A program made the position numbers and the translations under genes. Under the pieces are notes generated by a model. It was given only the letters and a program-made list of their open reading frames with translations. It was not told the DNA's origin and did no database searches. A stretch of 64,000 nucleotides of DNA, from positions 124,001 through 188,000 of the forward strand of contig JAHBWC010000002.1 of assembly GCA_019637225.1 (NCBI GenBank), given 5' to 3'. This document shows, one piece after another, positions 35,139 to 44,274 of this stretch (positions are counted from its first letter, which is position 1; every line of letters begins with the position of its first letter). Source of the stretch: Labilithrix sp. (lineage in GTDB: Bacteria; Myxococcota_A; Polyangia; Polyangiales; Polyangiaceae).

Positions 35139-36392
35139 TCACTTCTCCGCGGCGGAGAACGGCGTTGCGTAGGCGCTCGACCAGCCGTCGTCGAAGACGC
35201 GCGCGAGGCGCGAGGGGAGCGAGCCTCCCTCGACGACGATCGCGACGTTGCGGCTCTTCAAGAAGTAGTCGCCCTCCCAGTTGCTCGTCCCGATCCACGC
35301 GGCGCGGCCGTCGGCCAGCATGTACTTCGCGTGCGCGACGCGGGCGAACGGGATCGCGCCGCCCGACCACGGCGGCACCGTCAAGACGCGCACCTCGACG
35401 TTGGGCACCGCCGCGAGCGCCTCGACCGAGCTCCGCGCCGGCGTGCCCGCGTTCGTTCCCCAGTGCGACACGAGGAGGCGCACGCGGACGCCGCGCGTGG
35501 CTGCGCGGCGGACGGCGTCGTCGAGCGTCGTGAACGCGCTCCCGTCGCGGCTCTGCGTCGAGTAGTGGAGGACCTGGAGGTCCACCGAGGAGCGCGCGCC
35601 GTCGAGCAGCGCGAGGATCCGGTCGAGGTCCCAGCGCGACTCGTCCGGGAGCCACCCCTTCGGGCTCGCGAAGAGGCCGATCGCCTCGCCGCCGCCCGTG
35701 CGCGTCGCGGGGACGGCGGCGTGGGCGCGCGTCCGGGCGTCGGCCGGCGAGGCGCCGTCGGCGAGCGTCCAGTCGGTGTCGAAGAGGTCGAGGAGCGCGC
35801 CGGCGATCGCTCGCGAGCGCACGCGGACGCCGATCTCCTGGATGTGCGTGAGCGCGCGCCAGTCGAAGTTCTGGCTGCCGACGAACGACTCGACGCCGTC
35901 GACGACGAAGTACTTCGCGTGCTGAACGCCGCCGTATCGGGGGGCGCAGTCGATCGCCCTGACGGCGACGCCGGCGCGTCTCAGGCGCTCGAGCGTCTCG
36001 GGGTACTTCGGCGCGAACACGGCGTCGGCGAGGAAGCGCACGCGTACGCCGCGCGCAACGGCGCGCTCGACCGCGGCGATGACCGGCGCGAGGCGGCTCG
36101 TGCTCTCGGCTCCGCCGTCGGCTTCGCTCGCGTAGAACTCCGCGAAGTCGAGCGTCCGCGCGGCGCGGTCGATCATCTCGGGCCACACGTCGGCGGCGTC
36201 GCGGACGTCGGCGTGGCCGAGCGACGTCTCCTCGGGCGCCGACTCGACGAGCTCGATCTCCGCCTCGCGCTCGGCCGAGGCTGCCTCCCGCGAGGCGACC
36301 GCGGGAGCGCCGGGCGTTGCCGCGTCGCGAGGCGTCGCCCCGACGCACGCGCCGAGCGACGACACGGCGACCAGGATGCTCGCGCGCCTCAC
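35139..36392 (-). CDS. Lipoprotein with two HKD motifs (phospholipase D/cardiolipin synthase-like)
   Basis: A 417-residue exported protein. The GTG start gives VRRASILVAVSSLGAC with a lipobox Cys. Two PLD half-domains follow, each with an HxKx4D motif: HAKYFVVDG and HAKYMLADG, followed by GSQNFDW and GTSNWEGDYF. Two HKD motifs make one active site in cardiolipin synthases, phospholipases D and Nuc-type nucleases. Because it is a lipoprotein it would act in the periplasm or at the outer membrane, so a lipid or extracellular DNA substrate is possible. TATCGT (36401-36406) stands eight bases before the start, supporting it over longer alternatives. Convergent with flotillin. Confidence 0.85.
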   Translation of the reverse strand: MRRASILVAVSSLGACVGATPRDAATPGAPAVASREAASAEREAEIELVESAPEETSLGHADVRDAADVWPEMIDRAARTLDFAEFYASEADGGAESTSRLAPVIAAVERAVARGVRVRFLADAVFAPKYPETLERLRRAGVAVRAIDCAPRYGGVQHAKYFVVDGVESFVGSQNFDWRALTHIQEIGVRVRSRAIAGALLDLFDTDWTLADGASPADARTRAHAAVPATRTGGGEAIGLFASPKGWLPDESRWDLDRILALLDGARSSVDLQVLHYSTQSRDGSAFTTLDDAVRRAATRGVRVRLLVSHWGTNAGTPARSSVEALAAVPNVEVRVLTVPPWSGGAIPFARVAHAKYMLADGRAAWIGTSNWEGDYFLKSRNVAIVVEGGSLPSRLARVFDDGWSSAYATPFSAAEK

Positions 36393-36624
36393 GAAGACGT
36401 ACGATAGGCGGATCCGCCGCGCCCGCGGAAGCCCGCGCGCCGACCTCCTCGCCTGTGCGGATCGGCAGAGCGGCCCGCCGCGTCCGCGCGCGGGGCGCGA
36501 GAATCGGCATGCGAGCGCGGAGCGTCCGCGATAGCGTGAAGCTCGAGCGTCTACGGGGCGCTCCTCCTCCGCTGTAGAAGGTGCGCTCCGAGCGCACGAC
36601 GACGATCCGAGGCGCGGCACGAAG

Positions 36625-37413
36625 ATGGCGAAGCGAAGCACCCCCAGGTCGGTCCTCATCACCGGAGCCTCGAGCGGCATCGGACGCGCCCTCGCGCTCG
36701 AGTACGGCAAGCGCGGCGCCCACGTCGTCGTCACCGCCCGTCGCGAGCCCGAGCTCGTCTCGCTCTGCGAGGAGATCCGCGGCGCCGGCGGCCGCGCCGA
36801 TCACCTCGTCTGCGACGTCGCCGATCCGGTCGCCGCGCACGCCGTCGCGAAGCGGGGCGAGGAGATCCTCGGCTCGCTCGACATGATCGTCGCGAACGCC
36901 GGGGTCGGCGCGTCGTCTCACGCGTCGCGGCTTTCGCTCGAGGACGTCGTCCGGACGATCGACGTCAACGTGCGCGGTGCGATGGCGACGCTGATGGGGG
37001 CGATCCCGATCATGCTCGGGCAGAAGCACGGCCACCTCGTCGGCGTCTCGAGCCTCGCGGGGCGGCGGGCGCTGCCGGGGTCCGCCGACTACAGCGCGAG
37101 CAAGGCGGCGCTCACCGTGTTCCTCGAGGGGCTCCGGCTCGATCTTTCGCGCGCGGGGATCGACGTGACCGACGTGCAGCCCGGCTTCGTCGAGACGCCG
37201 ATGACGTCGAAGAACGACTTCCCGATGCCGTTCATCTGGGACGCGGCGAAGGCGGCGACCTACGTCGCCGACGGCCTCGAGCGCGCGCCGGCGATGGTGG
37301 CGTTCCCGCCGCCGCTCCGCTTCCTCACGCGGCTCGCGCAGCTCCTGCCGTTCTCCGTCCACGCCTTCGCCACGCGTCGCGCCGCGCGCCGCTCGACCAA
37401 GCGAAACGGCTGA
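36625..37413 (+). CDS. Short-chain dehydrogenase/reductase
   Basis: A 262-residue classical SDR. TGASSGIG (residues 14-21) binds NAD(P), NAG is in IVANAGVG and the catalytic Tyr/Lys in YSASK, with Ser in VSSLAG upstream. The Arg in VVTARRE after the second strand suggests NADP preference. The C-terminal tail is basic (RRAARRSTKRNG). Substrate unknown; it resembles the SDR group that includes YqjQ/DltE-like and retinol-type reductases. No clear operon: the left neighbour is divergent and the right one convergent. Confidence 0.88.
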   Translation: MAKRSTPRSVLITGASSGIGRALALEYGKRGAHVVVTARREPELVSLCEEIRGAGGRADHLVCDVADPVAAHAVAKRGEEILGSLDMIVANAGVGASSHASRLSLEDVVRTIDVNVRGAMATLMGAIPIMLGQKHGHLVGVSSLAGRRALPGSADYSASKAALTVFLEGLRLDLSRAGIDVTDVQPGFVETPMTSKNDFPMPFIWDAAKAATYVADGLERAPAMVAFPPPLRFLTRLAQLLPFSVHAFATRRAARRSTKRNG

Positions 37414-37501
37414 GACGCGGCGGCGAGGCCGGCCCGCGAGGTCGCGCCGCGGTCCGGAGATCACCGGCGCCGCAGCTCGGCGCGCGGCCCGAGCCAGCCG
37501 A

Positions 37502-38194
37502 TCACAGCCGCGCCGGGTAGGGCCCGCGGAAGAGCGCGTCGAGATCCGCGACCGGGGCGCGAACGCCCTCCTCCTCGAACCGCCTCCGCGACAGCGCGGC
37601 GAGGCCCTCGGCGACCTCCTCGAGGGCGCGCTCCCCGAGCTCGATCGCGCGCGCGTTCCTCCGGAGCCACGCGAGCGCGACCAGATCGCACTGGAGCTCG
37701 GTCATCGCGGGCTGATCGAAGGGGCCGTGGTTGTGGAAGTGCGCCCAGTCGTGGAGACCCCACACGAGCGCGTCGAGGGTGCTCGCGGCGAGCCAGAAGA
37801 CCTCGCGCGGGCGCGCGCGGTGCTCGTAGAGGAGATCGGTCGCGTCGTCGATCGCCCACGGCGCGAGCGCGAGCTCGTCGTCGAGGCCGTAGCCGAAGGC
37901 GTGGAGGCGCGCGAGCTCGCGCGGCAGGAAGGAGCACTCGGCGTGCATCACGAAGACGAGGCCCGGCGGGTTCTGGCCCTCGATCGTGGTCGTCGCGTGC
38001 GCGAACGACGGCGAGCCCGCGGGGCGTCGCCACTCGAGCACGTCGCTCTCGCACCACGACCATGCGTCGAAGACGCCGTCGGGGACGACGCGAGGAAGGG
38101 GCGGCACGTCGAGCATCAGCGCCGACGCGCGCGCCGTCGCTCGACCACCTTCGGGGTGCGCTCCATGCGCGCCGGCATCCATCGACCACGACAC
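37502..38194 (-). CDS. Conserved-type hypothetical protein
   Basis: A 230-residue protein with Trp/His-rich signature stretches: DAWSWCESDVLEWRRPAGSP, EHRARPREVFWLAAST, LVWGLHDWAHFHNHGPFDQP and TELQCDLVALAWLRRN. The motif HDWAHFHNHG with several His and the later ELQCD could bind metal. I do not recognise the family. Start uncertain: 38194 (MSWS), 38182 (MDAG) or 38116 (MLDV) are all possible, the last giving a more compact protein. Divergent from sspB with a gap of 67 bases. Confidence 0.65.
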   Translation of the reverse strand: MSWSMDAGAHGAHPEGGRATARASALMLDVPPLPRVVPDGVFDAWSWCESDVLEWRRPAGSPSFAHATTTIEGQNPPGLVFVMHAECSFLPRELARLHAFGYGLDDELALAPWAIDDATDLLYEHRARPREVFWLAASTLDALVWGLHDWAHFHNHGPFDQPAMTELQCDLVALAWLRRNARAIELGERALEEVAEGLAALSRRRFEEEGVRAPVADLDALFRGPYPARL

Positions 38195-38261
38195 TGGCAG
38201 ACGAAGGAAAGGCGCGCTAGAAGGGAGAGAGTCCTCGAGGCCACCTCGAGTCGAGTTATCG

Positions 38262-38957
38262 ATGACCCAGCTCCTGCCACCGAAGAAGGAGGTCGCGCTC
38301 GCGCTGCTCGAGAGGTCGAACGTCGACGTCTACCTCGACCCGCGGGCGAAGGGCGTCGTGGTGCCTCCGCAGTTTCGCAAGGAGCCGCGCCTCATCCTGA
38401 AGATCGGGCTGAACATGCCCGTGCCGATCCCCGACCTCCGGCTCGACGACGAGAGCATGAGCTGCACGCTCTCGTTCAACCGCGCGAAGTTCTTCTGCGT
38501 GGTGCCCTGGCTGAGCGTCTTCGCGATGGTCGGCGACGACGGCCGCGGAATGGTGTGGCCGGACGACGTGCCGCAGGAGCTCGCGGTGCGCGCCGAAGGG
38601 CCGCGCCCCGCCGCGCCGCCCGGACCGACCGCGGTGCCGGCGCCCTCGTCGGGACGCGGCAAGGGCAAGTCGCGCATCCAGCCCGACGCCCCGCGCGAGG
38701 CGACGGCCGAGGGCGCGCCCTCCGATCGCGGCGCGCGCGCCAAGCGTCCGCGCAAGAAGAAGGAAGAGACGGCGCGCCCCGTGCTCGTCGCCGTCCCGCC
38801 GCCCGAGAAGTCTTCGCCGCGCATCGAGAAGCTCGATGACCGCCGCGAGGCGAGCGCGAGCGCCGACCGCGCGCCGCCGACGCCCCGCATCGCCGGACCG
38901 GCCAGCCCGCCGCGCCCCAAGCGGGAGCTGCCGCCGTACCTCCGCGTCGTGAAATAG
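38262..38957 (+). CDS. sspB: SspB-like ClpXP adaptor
   Basis: A 231-residue protein. The N-terminal domain (about 1-110) fits SspB: KKEVALALLERSNVDVYLDP, GVVVPPQFRKEPRLILKIGL, then SCTLSFNRAKFFCVVPWLSV and GMVWPDDVP. A long Pro/Arg/Lys-rich disordered linker follows, and the protein ends in YLRVVK. The last five residues LRVVK are the ClpX-binding tail of Escherichia coli SspB, so domain, linker and tail are all present. SspB binds ssrA-tagged proteins and hands them to ClpXP; the tmRNA gene is in the same window. The liv permease gene starts 19 bases downstream, which may be a chance operon. Confidence 0.85.
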   Translation: MTQLLPPKKEVALALLERSNVDVYLDPRAKGVVVPPQFRKEPRLILKIGLNMPVPIPDLRLDDESMSCTLSFNRAKFFCVVPWLSVFAMVGDDGRGMVWPDDVPQELAVRAEGPRPAAPPGPTAVPAPSSGRGKGKSRIQPDAPREATAEGAPSDRGARAKRPRKKKEETARPVLVAVPPPEKSSPRIEKLDDRREASASADRAPPTPRIAGPASPPRPKRELPPYLRVVK

Positions 38958-38976
38958 GGTAGAACGCGCGCTTCGC

Positions 38977-40089
38977 ATGGCGCGTGGCCGGGCAGGGGAG
39001 AAGGGGAAATCGCGCCTGTCCAGGCTGGCTGTCGGCGTCGCTGCGCTCGGGGTCGCGCTCCTCTTCGATCTCTTCCTCGCCGATTTCGTCCACGACAGCT
39101 CGATCCGCCAGCTTCTCATGCTCGCGGCGTGCAACGTCCTCGTCGCGCTCTCGCTCAACGTCATCAACGGCATGGCGGGGCAGTTCTCGATCGGCCACGC
39201 GGGCTTCGTCGGCCTCGGCGGCTACACGAGCGCCGTCATGGCGTCGAACCTCCACGAGATGCTCGGCGGCGGCGAGCCGACGTTCGCGCGCTCGTTCATC
39301 GTCGTGCCCGTGTGCCTGCTCGCGTCGGCCACGCTCGCGGGGCTCTTCGGGTTCCTCGTCGGCCTGCCGAGCCTCCGGCTCCGCGGCGACTACCTCGCCA
39401 TCGTCACGCTCGGCTTCGCGGAGATCTTCCGCCTCGTCATCGCCACGGCGCAGGCCGGCGAGGACGGCAGCGTCGTCGCGCGGGCGCTCTCGCGGCTCGG
39501 CGGGCAGAACGGCTACATGGGGATCGACAACCAGGGGATCCCGCTCTACGCGGGGCCGTTCTGGGTCTTCGGGCTCGCGTTCTTCCTCGGCGTCGTCGCG
39601 TGGCGCATCAAGTTCAGCGGGTGGGGCCGCGCGCTCCGTGCGCTCCGCGAGGACGAGATCGCCGCCGCCGCCGTGGGCGTCGATCCGACGCGCTACAAGG
39701 TCACGTCCTTCGTCATCGCCGCCGTCGGCGCCGGCATCGCGGGCGGCCTGATGGCGATCATGCGCGACGGCACGCCGATCGTGAACCCGGACAACTACAA
39801 CTTCCAGGCGTCGTTCGACGCGATCACGATGGTCATCCTCGGCGGCTCGGGGAGCGTGAGCGGCGCGGCGATCGGCGGGGTCTTCATCACCTTCTCGATC
39901 AAGGCCATCGAGCAGGTTCAGGCGACCTCCGCCGTCCAGGCCCTCCGTCGCGAGTTCGAGTCGCTCGACCTGAACGCGCTCCGGATGATCGTCTACGCGG
40001 TCGTCCTCGTGCTCCTCATGGTCGTGCGGCCCGAGGGTCTGCTCGGCGAGCGCGAGCTGTTCCAGAAGAAGAGGCGCGCGCGGGGATGA
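38977..40089 (+). CDS. livM: Branched-chain amino acid ABC transporter permease
   Basis: A 370-residue inner-membrane permease of the LivM class, with about nine hydrophobic segments. Typical features are LNVINGMAGQFSIGHAGFVG near residue 60, LPSLRLRGDYLAIVTLGFAE and the cytoplasmic coupling-helix region WGRALRALREDEIAAAAVGV, then YNFQASFDAITMVILGGSGS. It forms the channel with LivH and takes energy from LivG/LivF. LivG overlaps its stop by ATGA. No livH or binding-protein gene is next to it; upstream is sspB. Confidence 0.92.
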   Translation: MARGRAGEKGKSRLSRLAVGVAALGVALLFDLFLADFVHDSSIRQLLMLAACNVLVALSLNVINGMAGQFSIGHAGFVGLGGYTSAVMASNLHEMLGGGEPTFARSFIVVPVCLLASATLAGLFGFLVGLPSLRLRGDYLAIVTLGFAEIFRLVIATAQAGEDGSVVARALSRLGGQNGYMGIDNQGIPLYAGPFWVFGLAFFLGVVAWRIKFSGWGRALRALREDEIAAAAVGVDPTRYKVTSFVIAAVGAGIAGGLMAIMRDGTPIVNPDNYNFQASFDAITMVILGGSGSVSGAAIGGVFITFSIKAIEQVQATSAVQALRREFESLDLNALRMIVYAVVLVLLMVVRPEGLLGERELFQKKRRARG

Positions 40090-41327
40090 GGCTCGTCCTC
40101 GAGCAGGTGACGAAGAACTTCGGCGGCCTCCGCGCGGTCGGGGGCGTGAGCTTCACCGTCCGGGACAAGGCCATCTTCGGCCTCATCGGGCCGAACGGCG
40201 CGGGCAAGACGACCGTGTTCAACCTCATCACCGGCGTCTACAAGCCCGACGCGGGGAAAATCGCCTTCGGCGACGCCGATCTGGTTCCCTTGAAGCCCGC
40301 GCAGATCGCGGGCGCGGGCGTCGCGCGCACGTTCCAGAACATCCGTCTCTTCGGGCAGCTCAGCGTCGTCGAGAACCTGCTCGTCGCCTGCGAGCTCCAG
40401 AAGAAGGCGCACCTCGCGGCCGCGGTGCTGCGCCTGCCGGTCCACTACGAAGACGAGCAGGCGATGTACGACCGCGCGCTCGAGCTGCTCCGCGTCTTCG
40501 ACCTCCACGAGATGGCGGACGACGCGCCCACCTCGCTCTCCTACGGCAACCAGCGCCGCCTCGAGATCGCCCGCGCGATGATGCTCGCGCCGTCGATCCT
40601 CCTCCTCGACGAGCCCGCCGCCGGCATGAACTACGGCGAGGCCGAGGGGCTGAAGACGCAGATCCGCTGGCTCCGCGACACGTTCGGGGTCGCGGTCGTG
40701 CTCGTCGAGCACAACATGCAGGTCGTCATGGGCGTGTGCGAGGAGATCCACGTGCTCGACCACGGCGAGACCATCGCGCAGGGCACGCCCGAGGAGATCC
40801 GGAGGCACCCCAAGGTCCTGGCGGCCTACCTCGGCGAGGACGAGGAGGCGCCGGCGGTCCGCGCCGCGGTGGAGGAGGCGTCGAACCCGGTGCTCCCGGC
40901 CGTGGCCTCGGCCCCGGACCTCGCGGCGCCCGGCGCGCCGCCGTCCGCAGAGAAGCTCTCCGAGCCCGAGCTCGCCGATCTCTCGAGGGAGCTCACGAAG
41001 AGCCTCGAGCGCGGGCTCTCGAAGCCCGACGACGACGCGGACGACGCGAAGGTCGCGGACGACGCGGAGGACGCGAAGGACGCGGGCGAGAAGGAAGTCG
41101 CGAACGTCCAGGCGGTCGAGGTCGTGACGGAGCCGGCCCACCCGCCGCCCGCGGTCCCTGCCGTGACGCCTTCGGCGCCGGACGTGGGCGCGCTCGACAG
41201 CGGCTGGGGCAGCGAGCGTGACCTCGCGGCGCACGACGCAGACGCGAACGGCGTCGACAAGGGAACGAACGGCGTGGGCGCGCACGACGACGCCGGCGAG
41301 GACCCGAGCAAGAAAGGAGGCGCGTGA
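40086..41327 (+). CDS. livG: Branched-chain amino acid ABC transporter ATPase with long C-terminal extension
   Basis: A 413-residue ATP-binding subunit. Residues 1-250 are a normal LivG: Walker A GPNGAGKTT, Q-loop ARTFQNIRLF, signature LSYGNQRRLEIARAM, Walker B ILLLDEPAAGMN and switch VVLVEHNMQVV. Family members end near residue 255; here about 160 extra residues follow, rich in E, A, D, P and V with repeated DDA/EDAKDA blocks, and look disordered. The start ATG overlaps the livM stop, and the stop TGA overlaps the livF start. The extension could be a tether or regulatory part; it is unusual for the family. Confidence 0.9.
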   Translation: MRLVLEQVTKNFGGLRAVGGVSFTVRDKAIFGLIGPNGAGKTTVFNLITGVYKPDAGKIAFGDADLVPLKPAQIAGAGVARTFQNIRLFGQLSVVENLLVACELQKKAHLAAAVLRLPVHYEDEQAMYDRALELLRVFDLHEMADDAPTSLSYGNQRRLEIARAMMLAPSILLLDEPAAGMNYGEAEGLKTQIRWLRDTFGVAVVLVEHNMQVVMGVCEEIHVLDHGETIAQGTPEEIRRHPKVLAAYLGEDEEAPAVRAAVEEASNPVLPAVASAPDLAAPGAPPSAEKLSEPELADLSRELTKSLERGLSKPDDDADDAKVADDAEDAKDAGEKEVANVQAVEVVTEPAHPPPAVPAVTPSAPDVGALDSGWGSERDLAAHDADANGVDKGTNGVGAHDDAGEDPSKKGGA

Positions 41328-42085
41328 TGCGCGTCGCTCATCCGTCCCGCGCGGCGCTCGCGATCGCGAAGGACGCGCCGCTGCTCGAGCTCACCGACGT
41401 GAAGGTGGCGTACGGCGGCATCAAGGCGCTGAAGGGCATCAGCCTCCGCGTCTTCCCCGGCGAGGTCGTCGCGATGATCGGCGCGAACGGCGCGGGCAAG
41501 ACGACGACGCTGAAGACGATCATGGGCCTTCTCCCGCTCGCGGGCGGGACGGTGAAGCTCGCGGGCCGCTCGCTCGCCGAGGACGTCACCGAGAAGCGCG
41601 TGGCGGACGGCATCTCGCTCGCGCCCGAGGGCCGCGCCATCTTCCCGAACCTCACGGTGCTCGAGAACCTCGAGCTCGGCGCGTACCTCCATCGCGACAC
41701 GAAGGCGATGAAGGAGACGATCGAGGACGTCACCGCGCTCTTCCCCCGCCTCGGCGAGCGCATGAAGCAGGAGGGCGGCACCCTCTCCGGCGGCGAGCAG
41801 CAGATGCTCGCGATCGGGCGCGCGCTCATGGCTCGGCCGCAGCTCCTCTTGCTCGACGAGCCGTCGCTCGGCATCGCGCCGAAGCTCGTGCAGCAGATCT
41901 TCCGCGCCATCGCGGAGATCGCGCGGAGCGGCGTGACCATCCTGCTCGTCGAGCAGAACACGCGCATCGCGCTCGCCACGAGCCAGCGCGCCTACGTTCT
42001 CCGCACCGGCGAGATCGCGCTCGAGGGCGAGGCGAAGGCGCTCGCGTCGAACCCGGAGATCCAGGCCGCCTACCTCGGCGGCTGA
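41327..42085 (+). CDS. livF: Branched-chain amino acid ABC transporter ATPase
   Basis: A 252-residue LivF-type ATPase: Walker A GANGAGKTTT, APEGRAIFPNLTVLEN before the signature LSGGEQQMLAIGRALM, Walker B LLLLDEPSLGIAP and switch ILLVEQNTR. GGAGG lies about six bases before the ATG, which overlaps the livG stop as TGATG. It completes a livM-livG-livF unit for import of hydrophobic amino acids or related carboxylates. A short N-terminal extension (MRVAHPSRAALAIAKDA) precedes the usual beginning of the domain. Confidence 0.92.
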   Translation: MRVAHPSRAALAIAKDAPLLELTDVKVAYGGIKALKGISLRVFPGEVVAMIGANGAGKTTTLKTIMGLLPLAGGTVKLAGRSLAEDVTEKRVADGISLAPEGRAIFPNLTVLENLELGAYLHRDTKAMKETIEDVTALFPRLGERMKQEGGTLSGGEQQMLAIGRALMARPQLLLLDEPSLGIAPKLVQQIFRAIAEIARSGVTILLVEQNTRIALATSQRAYVLRTGEIALEGEAKALASNPEIQAAYLGG

Positions 42086-42152
42086 GCGCGGCGCGGCTCG
42101 GCGGCTCACCGCGGCGCGCCGCTGACCGCACGCGGCTCGACCCGACCCGCGC

Positions 42153-43193
42153 TCAGCGCGCGAACGCGCAGCCGTGGCTCTGGGCGTCGCCGGCGCGCTC
42201 GCGGACGAGCGCGCTCTCGCCGTTCGTGTAGCCCTGCTTCAGCGCGGCGCAGGTCTCCTTCATGCCGGCGAGCTCCGTGCCGTAGGGATCGATCGCCTGG
42301 ACGATCGCGGCGCGCGCCCGCGGCGCCTTCGCGAGGAGCTCCGCGAGCACAGGGTCGAGCTGCGGCGCGCAGCGCGAGAGCGATCGCTGGAGCGGGACCG
42401 TCAGCGCGGAGTGGCTCTCCGGCGGGCGCTCGCTCAAGGCCTTCTTCCAGACCGCCGCGAGCCGCGGGCAGGGCAGCGTGCTCGTGGCGGCGACGCCGAG
42501 CAGGCCCGGCTCGGCCCCGGTGGCGACCCAGTCGAGCACGACGTCTTCGGTCGCCGCCATGTCGATCACGGCCGTCACGCACGAGGGGTGGTCGCGCGCG
42601 TCGGTCGGCACCGCGAGCAGCACGGACTTCGCGTCTCCGCTCGCCTCGGGGAAGGCGATGCCGTCGCACATCGCTCCGCGCGTCTTGCCGTCGATGAGGC
42701 GGCGCTCGACGACGGCGTGCGCCGGCGGACCGATGCTCGCGACGATGCCCGCGATCAGGCTCCCGCGCCTCCCGCTGGCCAGCCGGACGATCGCGCCCTC
42801 GAGCTCGGCCAGAAAAGGAACGATCCGCTGATCTTTCCGCGGCAGCGCGCTCGCCGCCATCTCCGCCCGCGCCGGATCGCCGAGCGACGCCTTCATGAAC
42901 GGCGCTCCCCACGCCGCGCTGCGCGTCACCGCGACCCACGCGGCGATGTGGACGTTCACGTCGTGCCCCGCGCGGGCCTCGAGCGCGGAGATCGCACGCG
43001 GATCGGCGTCGGCGAGGCGGCCGAGCGCCGCGATCGACTCGCCCGTCGGGTTCGCCGAGAGCCACGCGATGTCCTTGCGGTTCTCCGCTTCGTTGGCGTT
43101 CTTCGGGGCGCAAGCTCCGGCGAGGAGGGCTGCGGCAGGCAACAGCGCGGCGGCCAGGGCTCGGCGCGCGCGGGGCGATCGCGTCGGGGGCAT
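42153..43193 (-). CDS. Lipoprotein with HEAT-like repeats, unknown function
   Basis: A 346-residue lipoprotein. The signal RRALAAALLPAAALLAGAC ends in a GAC lipobox. The mature part is helical with repeat-like units (IAALGRLADADPRAISALEA, LAGMKETCAALKQGYTNGES) and several Cys (AMCDG, PSCVTA, LPCPR, SRCAPQ, ETCAAL, HGCAFAR) that probably pair in the periplasm. No enzymatic motif. The start is chosen at 43193 because TAGTCT (43201-43206) stands seven bases before the ATG. Divergent from the epimerase gene with an 80-base gap. Confidence 0.75.
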   Translation of the reverse strand: MPPTRSPRARRALAAALLPAAALLAGACAPKNANEAENRKDIAWLSANPTGESIAALGRLADADPRAISALEARAGHDVNVHIAAWVAVTRSAAWGAPFMKASLGDPARAEMAASALPRKDQRIVPFLAELEGAIVRLASGRRGSLIAGIVASIGPPAHAVVERRLIDGKTRGAMCDGIAFPEASGDAKSVLLAVPTDARDHPSCVTAVIDMAATEDVVLDWVATGAEPGLLGVAATSTLPCPRLAAVWKKALSERPPESHSALTVPLQRSLSRCAPQLDPVLAELLAKAPRARAAIVQAIDPYGTELAGMKETCAALKQGYTNGESALVRERAGDAQSHGCAFAR

Positions 43194-43272
43194 CCCGAGG
43201 AGACTAGCTCGGCTTCGCAGGTTCCACGCAAAAGGTGGCAGCGGTGGGCCCTCGTCCGGCATCGTAGGGATC

Positions 43273-44235
43273 GTGCGCGTCGTCGTCAGCGGAGGGACCG
43301 GGTTCGTCGGGCGGGCGCTCTGCCATGCGCTCGTCGGCAGCGGCGCCCGCGTCGTCATCCTCACGCGCGGTCCCACGCGCGACCTGGCGCACGCGTGCTC
43401 GGAGTGTGGAGCCGGCGGAAAGCTCGAGTTTGCGACGTGGACGCCCGAGCGCGCCGGGCCTTGGATGGATGTCGTCGACGGGGCGGACGCGGTCGTGCAC
43501 CTCGCCGGCGCGAGCGTCGCGGACGAGCGCTGGACCCCCGCGCGGAAGGAGCTGCTCCGGTCGAGCCGCATCACCTCGACCGCGCTGCTCTGCGAGGCCA
43601 TCGGGAGGGCGAAGAACAAGCCCTCCGTGTTCGTGAGCGCTTCGGCCGTGGGCCGCTACGGCATGAAGACGGGCGACGCGGTCGTGACCGAGGACGCTCC
43701 GGTCGGCGACGACTTCCTCGCGCGCCTCACGGAGGACTGGGAGGACGCGGCGAAGCCCGCGGCGGACGCCGGCGTGCGCGTCGTGCATCCGCGCCTCGGC
43801 CTCGTCCTCGGACGGGGTGGCGGCGTCTACGGAAAGCTCGCCCCCCTGTTCAGGTCGTTCGTCGGCGGTCCCGTCGGCTCCGGCACGCAGTACGTGCCCT
43901 GGGTTCACGTCCGCGACGTGGTGCGCGCGCTCCAGGCGATGATCGAACGGAGCGATCTCTCCGGCGCCTACAACGTCACGGCGCCCGAGCCGGTGACGAT
44001 GAACGCGTTCGCGCTCGCGCTCGGAGCCTCGCTCGGTCGGCCGGCGGCGATGCGTGTCCCCGCGTTCGCGGTCAAGCTCGCGATGGGCGCCGAGGCCGCC
44101 GAGGCCGTGCTCACGGGGCAGCGCGCCGCTCCGAAGCGCCTCGTCGACGCCGGCTTCGCGTTCGTCTTCCCGGACCTCCGCTCGGCGCTCGCCGATCTCG
44201 CGTCGGTCGAGAGCGCCGTGCCGGTCACGGTCTGA
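43273..44235 (+). CDS. TIGR01777-family NAD-dependent epimerase/dehydratase (YfcH-like)
   Basis: A 320-residue extended SDR. The N-terminal VVVSGGTGFVGRALCHAL binds NAD(P), VVHLAGASVADERWT and the segment SSRITSTALLCEAI are characteristic of the YfcH/TIGR01777 family, and SASAVGRYG holds the Ser/Tyr region. The C-terminal half, GGGVYGKLAPLF, YVPWVHVRDVV and GAYNVTAPEPVT, fits too. The GTG start at 43273 directly follows a TAGGGAT box. Substrate unknown for the whole family, which often sits near cell-division or lipid genes. Confidence 0.88.
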   Translation: MRVVVSGGTGFVGRALCHALVGSGARVVILTRGPTRDLAHACSECGAGGKLEFATWTPERAGPWMDVVDGADAVVHLAGASVADERWTPARKELLRSSRITSTALLCEAIGRAKNKPSVFVSASAVGRYGMKTGDAVVTEDAPVGDDFLARLTEDWEDAAKPAADAGVRVVHPRLGLVLGRGGGVYGKLAPLFRSFVGGPVGSGTQYVPWVHVRDVVRALQAMIERSDLSGAYNVTAPEPVTMNAFALALGASLGRPAAMRVPAFAVKLAMGAEAAEAVLTGQRAAPKRLVDAGFAFVFPDLRSALADLASVESAVPVTV

Positions 44236-44274
44236 GAGCGCGCGCGGGGGAGAGCTCGGCGACGCGCGGCGAGC

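Noticed and set aside
34867..37464. Minus-strand 865-codon open frame
   Set aside because: It overlaps the flotillin, PLD-like and SDR genes, is Arg-rich and has no recognisable domain.
37461..38189. Alternative minus-strand frame in the hypothetical gene
   Set aside because: It overlaps the better frame (37502-38194), which has Trp/His-rich conserved-looking motifs and normal composition.
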